Positions 59,847-64,000 of a stretch of 64,000 nucleotides of DNA are shown here, piece after piece. Origin of the DNA: an uncultured Collinsella sp. GTDB taxonomy: Bacteria > Actinomycetota > Coriobacteriia > Coriobacteriales > Coriobacteriaceae. A program made the position numbers and the translations under genes. Location of the stretch: NCBI GenBank assembly GCA_900541715.1, contig UQLI01000001.1:62001-126000 (forward strand), written 5' to 3'. The notes beneath the pieces were generated by a model that worked only from the letters and a program-made list of their open reading frames with translations, did no database searches and was not told where the DNA came from. Position 1 is the first letter of the stretch. Every line of letters starts with the position of its first letter.

Positions 59847-61712
59847 ATGACAAATGACTATCGCCGCGGTTCCGATGGGGGCCGCGGTTCTGGACGTCCC
59901 TCGTCGCGGGGACGTTCTGGTTATCAAGGAACGGGTCGGCAATCTTACAACGCCGGGCAGTCCCGTGGCAACGACCCGGCGTCGCGACTTCGCGGCTCGG
60001 ACGGCCCTCAAGTGCATAACACCAGGTCGCGCAAGAGTTCGTCGACCGAATGGCTCACAGGCGCACCTCTGCCTCGCCGCAAAGCCGTCATGGGCTTCAT
60101 CGGGCTTGGCTTGGGCTTGGGCGTCTTTCGCCTTGCCGACTATCAAATTGTCGAAGCCGATAAACTGCGCGAGCGTGCCGATGCGCGCCGCCTGCTTGCG
60201 CAGACCCTCTATGCCAAACGCGGCACCGTCTACGACCGCAATGGTAACGTGCTGGCGTCGTCGGTCGAATGTCGCAACATCGCCGTGAACCCGCAGCTTG
60301 TCGAGGACGTTGACAAGACGGTGTCGGCGCTGGTCAAGGCAACTGGAATCGATAAAAAGACCTGCCGCAAGCTCGTTGAGTCCGATGGCACCTGGGTGTA
60401 TATCAAGCGCCAGGTGGACGAAGACGATGCTGTGGCGCTGGAGAAGAAGAACCTGCCCGGCGTGCTTTTTGAGCAGGCCATGAAGCGCGTATATCCATAC
60501 GGCAATCTGGCATCGCAGGTGCTAGGTGTAGTGAATGTAGACAACGACGGCTTGACGGGTCTCGAAAAGCAATACAACAAGCTTCTGACCGGCACGAACG
60601 GTTCTCTCGTACGCGAGCGCGCGAGGGACGGCAGCTATATCGCGGGCGGTGCCTATAAAAAGGTGGCTGCGGTCGACGGCGTTGATATCGTGACGACGCT
60701 CGACGTCAATATCCAGCGTGCGGCCGAGGATGCCCTGGCAGAGGCAGTTGAGAAGACTAAGGCCAAGAACGGCTCGGCGCTGGTCACCGATCCTACGACA
60801 GGCGAGATTTTGGCAGCCTGCTCGTACCCGACCTACGACCAGACCGATCTGGAGAATGCCAAGACCGAGGATATGAATCTGCGCCTGGTCACCGACGCCT
60901 ACGAGCCCGGCTCGGTCTTTAAGACGCTCGTGGCGGGCGCCGGCTTCGACTTGGGTGTCGTGCGATCGAGTACGTCGTTTGAGGTGCCGGCGAGCATCAA
61001 GGTGGGCGACGATACCGTCACCGATGCCGACAAGCGCGACTACGCCATGACCATGGATGTGCGCGAGATGATGCGCCGTTCGTCCAACGTGGGCTTTGTC
61101 CTGGTGGGGCGCAAGATCGGTGCCGACGACTTTGCCGCCTATGTGGACAAGTGGGGCATCGGTCACAGCTCTGGTGTAGATTTTCCGGGCGAGAGCCTGG
61201 GTATCGTCAAGGAGCGTGACCAGTATGACGGCGCCACACTGGGCTCGATGAGCTTTGGACAGGCACTGTCCGTCTCGCCGATTGAGATCGCACGTGCCGT
61301 GGGCGGCATCGCCAACGGCGGCGTGATGATGACACCGCACTTCTATAAGTCCAGCAAAGGCGACGAGAAGGACTGGGGCGAAGGCGAGCGCGCGATTTCT
61401 GAGGATGCTGCATCCCAGGTGACATCGTGCATGCAGACGGTCGTGTCCGAGGGAACGGGCGTTGGCGGCGCGGTTGACGGCTATGACGTGGCGGGTAAGA
61501 CCGGTACGGCCGAACGTGCCGACGAGAACGGCGGCTACCTCAAGGAGAACTACATGTCGTCCTTTATGGGCTTTGCACCGGCACAATCGCCCAAGGTGCT
61601 GTGCTATATCACGCTCGACGGAACGCCGAGCGGCTCAGATGCCGCTGCGGTGCCGTTCCAGTCCATTATGGCCAACGCGCTCGACGTGCTGGGTATCCCG
61701 CGCACGAGGTAG
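59847..61712 (+). CDS. ftsI: Division-type class B penicillin-binding protein (FtsI/PBP)
   Basis: 621 residues. The cytoplasmic N-terminus is long and Ser/Gly/Arg-rich (about 75 residues, disordered). One membrane helix (AVMGFIGLGLGLGVFRLA), a dimerisation/pedestal domain with AKRGTVYDRNGNVLA, then the transpeptidase domain: SVFK (Ser356), SSN (412-414) and KTG (551-553, GKTGTAERA). No PASTA domains. Cross-links septal peptidoglycan. 17 bases after the FtsL-like gene. The usual next gene murE is absent; murF follows after a promoter. Confidence 0.93.
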   Translation: MTNDYRRGSDGGRGSGRPSSRGRSGYQGTGRQSYNAGQSRGNDPASRLRGSDGPQVHNTRSRKSSSTEWLTGAPLPRRKAVMGFIGLGLGLGVFRLADYQIVEADKLRERADARRLLAQTLYAKRGTVYDRNGNVLASSVECRNIAVNPQLVEDVDKTVSALVKATGIDKKTCRKLVESDGTWVYIKRQVDEDDAVALEKKNLPGVLFEQAMKRVYPYGNLASQVLGVVNVDNDGLTGLEKQYNKLLTGTNGSLVRERARDGSYIAGGAYKKVAAVDGVDIVTTLDVNIQRAAEDALAEAVEKTKAKNGSALVTDPTTGEILAACSYPTYDQTDLENAKTEDMNLRLVTDAYEPGSVFKTLVAGAGFDLGVVRSSTSFEVPASIKVGDDTVTDADKRDYAMTMDVREMMRRSSNVGFVLVGRKIGADDFAAYVDKWGIGHSSGVDFPGESLGIVKERDQYDGATLGSMSFGQALSVSPIEIARAVGGIANGGVMMTPHFYKSSKGDEKDWGEGERAISEDAASQVTSCMQTVVSEGTGVGGAVDGYDVAGKTGTAERADENGGYLKENYMSSFMGFAPAQSPKVLCYITLDGTPSGSDAAAVPFQSIMANALDVLGIPRTR

Positions 61713-61796
61713 GGGGTTACAATCTTTGGGGCGTGGTTTGTTGTCCCATATGAGGGGTGTTCACATGCCCTGCACCACGCATGCGCGGCGCTGGGA

Positions 61797-61802
61797 TACA
61801 AT
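61797..61802 (+). promoter_or_regulatory. -10 element before murF
   Basis: TACAAT in GGGATACAATACG, 37 bases before murF; -35 not clear. Confidence 0.4.
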
Positions 61803-61839
61803 ACGCCGATAGCATTATTAGGTTTACAGGGGAGCTGCA

Positions 61840-63264
61840 ATGATAGAGATCGCCGTCAACAACCTCGCGGCCGCAACAGGGGCCCGAACCGTGACGGGAG
61901 AAGCCGATCGGGTATGCCGCGGGTGCGTTATCGACTCGCGTCAGGTCGAGGAAGGGACGATTTTCGTCGCCTTTCCCGGTGAAAACGTCGACGGCAATGA
62001 TTTTGCTTCCCGTGCCGTCCAGTCGGGTGCCGGCGCCGTCGTGATGACGCGTGAGCCCGAGGCCGAGCTGGTCTCGCTGGCGCAGGACAAGGGCTGTGCC
62101 ATCTTGCTGACCGATGATCCCGAGGAGTTTCTGCTGCGTTTGGCGCACGCGTACCGTCTGGAGCTTGGCTGCCTGGTCGTTGGCATTACCGGTTCCATCG
62201 GCAAGACGACGACCAAGGACGTGCTCGCCGCTGTGCTCGCCAAGCGCTATCGTGTCTGGGCCACCAAGGGCAATTTCAATAACCTGATCGGCATGCCGCT
62301 CACGGTGCTTTCCGCTCCGGCCGATACCGAGGTCCTGGTGCTCGAGATGGGCATGAACCATTTCCACGAGATTGAGCGCCTGTCCCAGTCCGCCAATCCC
62401 AACCTTGCCATCGTGAGCAAGATCGGTACCTCTCACATCGGCATTTTGGGCAGCCGCGAGAACATCGCCCGCGCTAAGGCCGAGATTGTCCAGGGTATGT
62501 GCGCCGCCGGCGACTATTTGCCGCTACTGGTTTTGGGCGGCGAGGACGACTTTACGCCGTTCATTCGCGATACGTTCGCCCAGCCTGCTGGTATCGATGT
62601 GATGCTGGCCGGCGTCTCGGACGATGATGAGGTCCGCGCCCGCGAAGTTCGTGTTGATGACGAGGGCCGTCCGGTCTTTACGCTCGATTTTGGTCAGGGC
62701 GAGACAATCGATACCATGCTTGCTATCCCCGGCGTGCAGTCCGTTCCAAATGCCGTTAAGGCCGCCGCGGTTGCCTATCGCCTGGGCGTGACGCCCGAGC
62801 AGATCGATGCTGCCTTTAGGGGCCTCACGATTACCGGTCACCGCCAGGAGATCAAGCGCGCCAAGAGCGGTGCCCGCGTCATTGACGATTCCTATAACGC
62901 CAGCGCCGAATCCATGGCTGCTGGTCTCGATCTACTGTGCTCGCTTTCGTGCACGGGGTCTCGCATGGCGATCCTGGGCGAGATGGGCGAGATGGGCGAT
63001 GAGGCTCCTCGCATGCATGAGCTCGTGGGCGCCTATGCCGCCGCCAAGAAGCTCGACATGCTGGCGTGCGTGGGTGGTGAGCTGGCCCAGCTTATGGCCG
63101 ATGCCGCGCGCATGATGGGTATGGACGAGGACCGCATCCAGGTGTTCTCCGATTATCAGCAGGTGCTCGACCGCATGGGCGGCGCGCTTGAAAAACATGA
63201 TGTTGTACTGGTCAAGGGTTCCCGCTTTGTTGAGCTCGACCGCTTTGTGGAAGGTGTGTGCTAG
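61840..63264 (+). CDS. murF: UDP-N-acetylmuramoyl-tripeptide:D-alanyl-D-alanine ligase
   Basis: 474 residues. Adds D-Ala-D-Ala to the tripeptide precursor. N-terminal domain with CVIDSRQVEEGTIFVAFPGE, then central ATP-binding GITGSIGKTTTKD (residues 115-127), FNNLIGMPLTVL, EMGMNHFHEI. C-terminal ligase domain has IDDSYNASAESMAAGL and ILGEMGEMGDE. GAGCTGCA precedes the start weakly; a -10 lies at 61797. MurE is not adjacent. mraY follows after three bases. Confidence 0.95.
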   Translation: MIEIAVNNLAAATGARTVTGEADRVCRGCVIDSRQVEEGTIFVAFPGENVDGNDFASRAVQSGAGAVVMTREPEAELVSLAQDKGCAILLTDDPEEFLLRLAHAYRLELGCLVVGITGSIGKTTTKDVLAAVLAKRYRVWATKGNFNNLIGMPLTVLSAPADTEVLVLEMGMNHFHEIERLSQSANPNLAIVSKIGTSHIGILGSRENIARAKAEIVQGMCAAGDYLPLLVLGGEDDFTPFIRDTFAQPAGIDVMLAGVSDDDEVRAREVRVDDEGRPVFTLDFGQGETIDTMLAIPGVQSVPNAVKAAAVAYRLGVTPEQIDAAFRGLTITGHRQEIKRAKSGARVIDDSYNASAESMAAGLDLLCSLSCTGSRMAILGEMGEMGDEAPRMHELVGAYAAAKKLDMLACVGGELAQLMADAARMMGMDEDRIQVFSDYQQVLDRMGGALEKHDVVLVKGSRFVELDRFVEGVC

Positions 63265-63267
63265 CCC

Positions 63268-64000
63268 ATGTTCGGCAATCCCTCGTATCCAACGTATCAG
63301 GCTTTTTTGGGGCTTGGCATCGCCGCCGCCATTGCGCTGCTGCTCATGCCGTGGTGGATCAAGCTACTCAAGGTCGAGGGTATCGGCCAGCAGGTTCGTG
63401 CCGACGGCCCCAAGCGTCATTTGGTTAAGCAGGGAACGCCCACCATGGGTGGCGTTGTCATCCTCGTCGCGATCTCGCTGACCTGCCTGCTGATGGGCAA
63501 GCTCACCACCGAGCTCGTGCTCGTGCTGCTCGCCACGCTGGCGACCGGCGTTCTGGGCCTGATTGACGACCTGACCTCCGTTACGCATGGGCGCTCGCTC
63601 GGTCTGACGCCTCATGCCAAGATGATCGGTCTAACCATTATCTGTGTCACCTTTACGGTACTTGCCGTTAACTGGTGCGGCGTCGCCCCCGAGATTCGTT
63701 TTCCCGGCGGCCTGACGATCGACCTTGGCGTGCTTTCGACCACCATCTGCGGCCTTTCGTTCCCGTGGCTCTACGTTGTCTTTTGCTGGCTGATGATCGC
63801 CGGTCTTTCTAATGCCGTGAACCTGACCGATGGCCTTGACGGTCTTGCTGGTGGCACCTCCATGATCGCTATGCTCGCCATGGCCGCCATGGCGTTTTTG
63901 CACGGAGACGTGAACCTGTCCATCTTCTGCACCGCGTGTGCCGGTGCCTGCTTGGGCTTTCTGTGGTTCAACTGCTATCCGGCGAGCATCTTTATGGGCG
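63268..64000 (+). CDS. mraY: Phospho-N-acetylmuramoyl-pentapeptide-transferase, N-terminal part
   Basis: 244 residues before the right edge cuts it; the family is about 320-360. MraY moves phospho-MurNAc-pentapeptide to undecaprenyl phosphate, giving lipid I. Visible: a first helix AFLGLGIAAAIALLLMPW, GPKRHLVKQGTPTMGGVVIL, LGLIDDLTSVT (catalytic Asp pair) and SNAVNLTDGLDGLAGGTSM. Translational start ATG at 63268. Confidence 0.95.
   Translation, partial: MFGNPSYPTYQAFLGLGIAAAIALLLMPWWIKLLKVEGIGQQVRADGPKRHLVKQGTPTMGGVVILVAISLTCLLMGKLTTELVLVLLATLATGVLGLIDDLTSVTHGRSLGLTPHAKMIGLTIICVTFTVLAVNWCGVAPEIRFPGGLTIDLGVLSTTICGLSFPWLYVVFCWLMIAGLSNAVNLTDGLDGLAGGTSMIAMLAMAAMAFLHGDVNLSIFCTACAGACLGFLWFNCYPASIFMG

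Overview
The window looks like a Coriobacteriia chromosome, most likely Collinsella. It is GC-rich, has short intergenic gaps, encodes an arginine deiminase cluster, an ECF transporter and a Gram-positive sortase-type surface protein, and ends in an actinobacterial-style dcw cluster. There is no phage, CRISPR array, rRNA or tRNA that I can see. The genus call is inference from gene content.

Layout. 1-4000: the tail of an aminotransferase, L-lactate dehydrogenase, a DUF2974-like hydrolase and a nucleoid-associated protein. 4245-9615: a lysine/diaminopimelate operon on the minus strand (lysA and dapA in one open frame, dapB, dapH) under a lysine riboswitch, with a divergent M20 deacetylase; together they fit the N-acetyl branch of lysine synthesis. 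9660-13206: a small accessory stretch with a HigB/HigA toxin-antitoxin pair, membrane or exported proteins, and an HTH protein next to a membrane Ser/Thr kinase. 13245-17567: an exported coiled-coil cell-wall protein, a MOSC protein, and a probable D-aspartate ligase with an aspartate racemase (peptidoglycan cross-bridge). 17693-21245: an ECF importer (T, fused A-A', S) whose S gene lies behind a leader peptide with three consecutive Trp codons and an attenuator, so it is probably a tryptophan importer. 21360-31288: a wall-anchored C69 peptidase, a lipid kinase with a 30-residue membrane protein, RNase D, a zinc protease, exonuclease VII (xseAB), a HIT protein, and a LysR/MFS pair.

31410-35264: two divergent tandem acetate kinases facing pta (acetyl-CoA to acetate plus ATP). 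35496-44432: UDP-galactopyranose mutase with a glycosyltransferase, a DmpA-type peptidase, Maf, DJ-1, an RlmD-type methyltransferase and polyphosphate kinase. 44835-52037: the arginine deiminase region, with two base-identical arcA genes behind different promoters, an aminotransferase between them, ornithine carbamoyltransferase and a YfcC-type transporter; carbamate kinase is not in the window. 52523-57383: DUF1846 protein, a winged-helix protein, pyrG and xerD. 57705 to the end: mraZ, rsmH, ftsL-like, FtsI-type PBP, murF and mraY (cut by the edge), with murE absent from its usual place.

The most unusual content is non-coding. At least two families of large stem-loop repeats (4 copies and 2 copies), plus one single giant hairpin, all lie just downstream of genes, in the sense orientation of the preceding gene. 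Within each family the core is conserved while the outer and terminal stems differ in sequence yet stay base-paired, a covariation pattern that suggests they act as RNA. A third, REP-like family carries a GGGGACAGG core. The two arcA promoters share a pair of ACCGTTC direct repeats exactly 21 bp apart, and a third pair lies between them in the opposite orientation.
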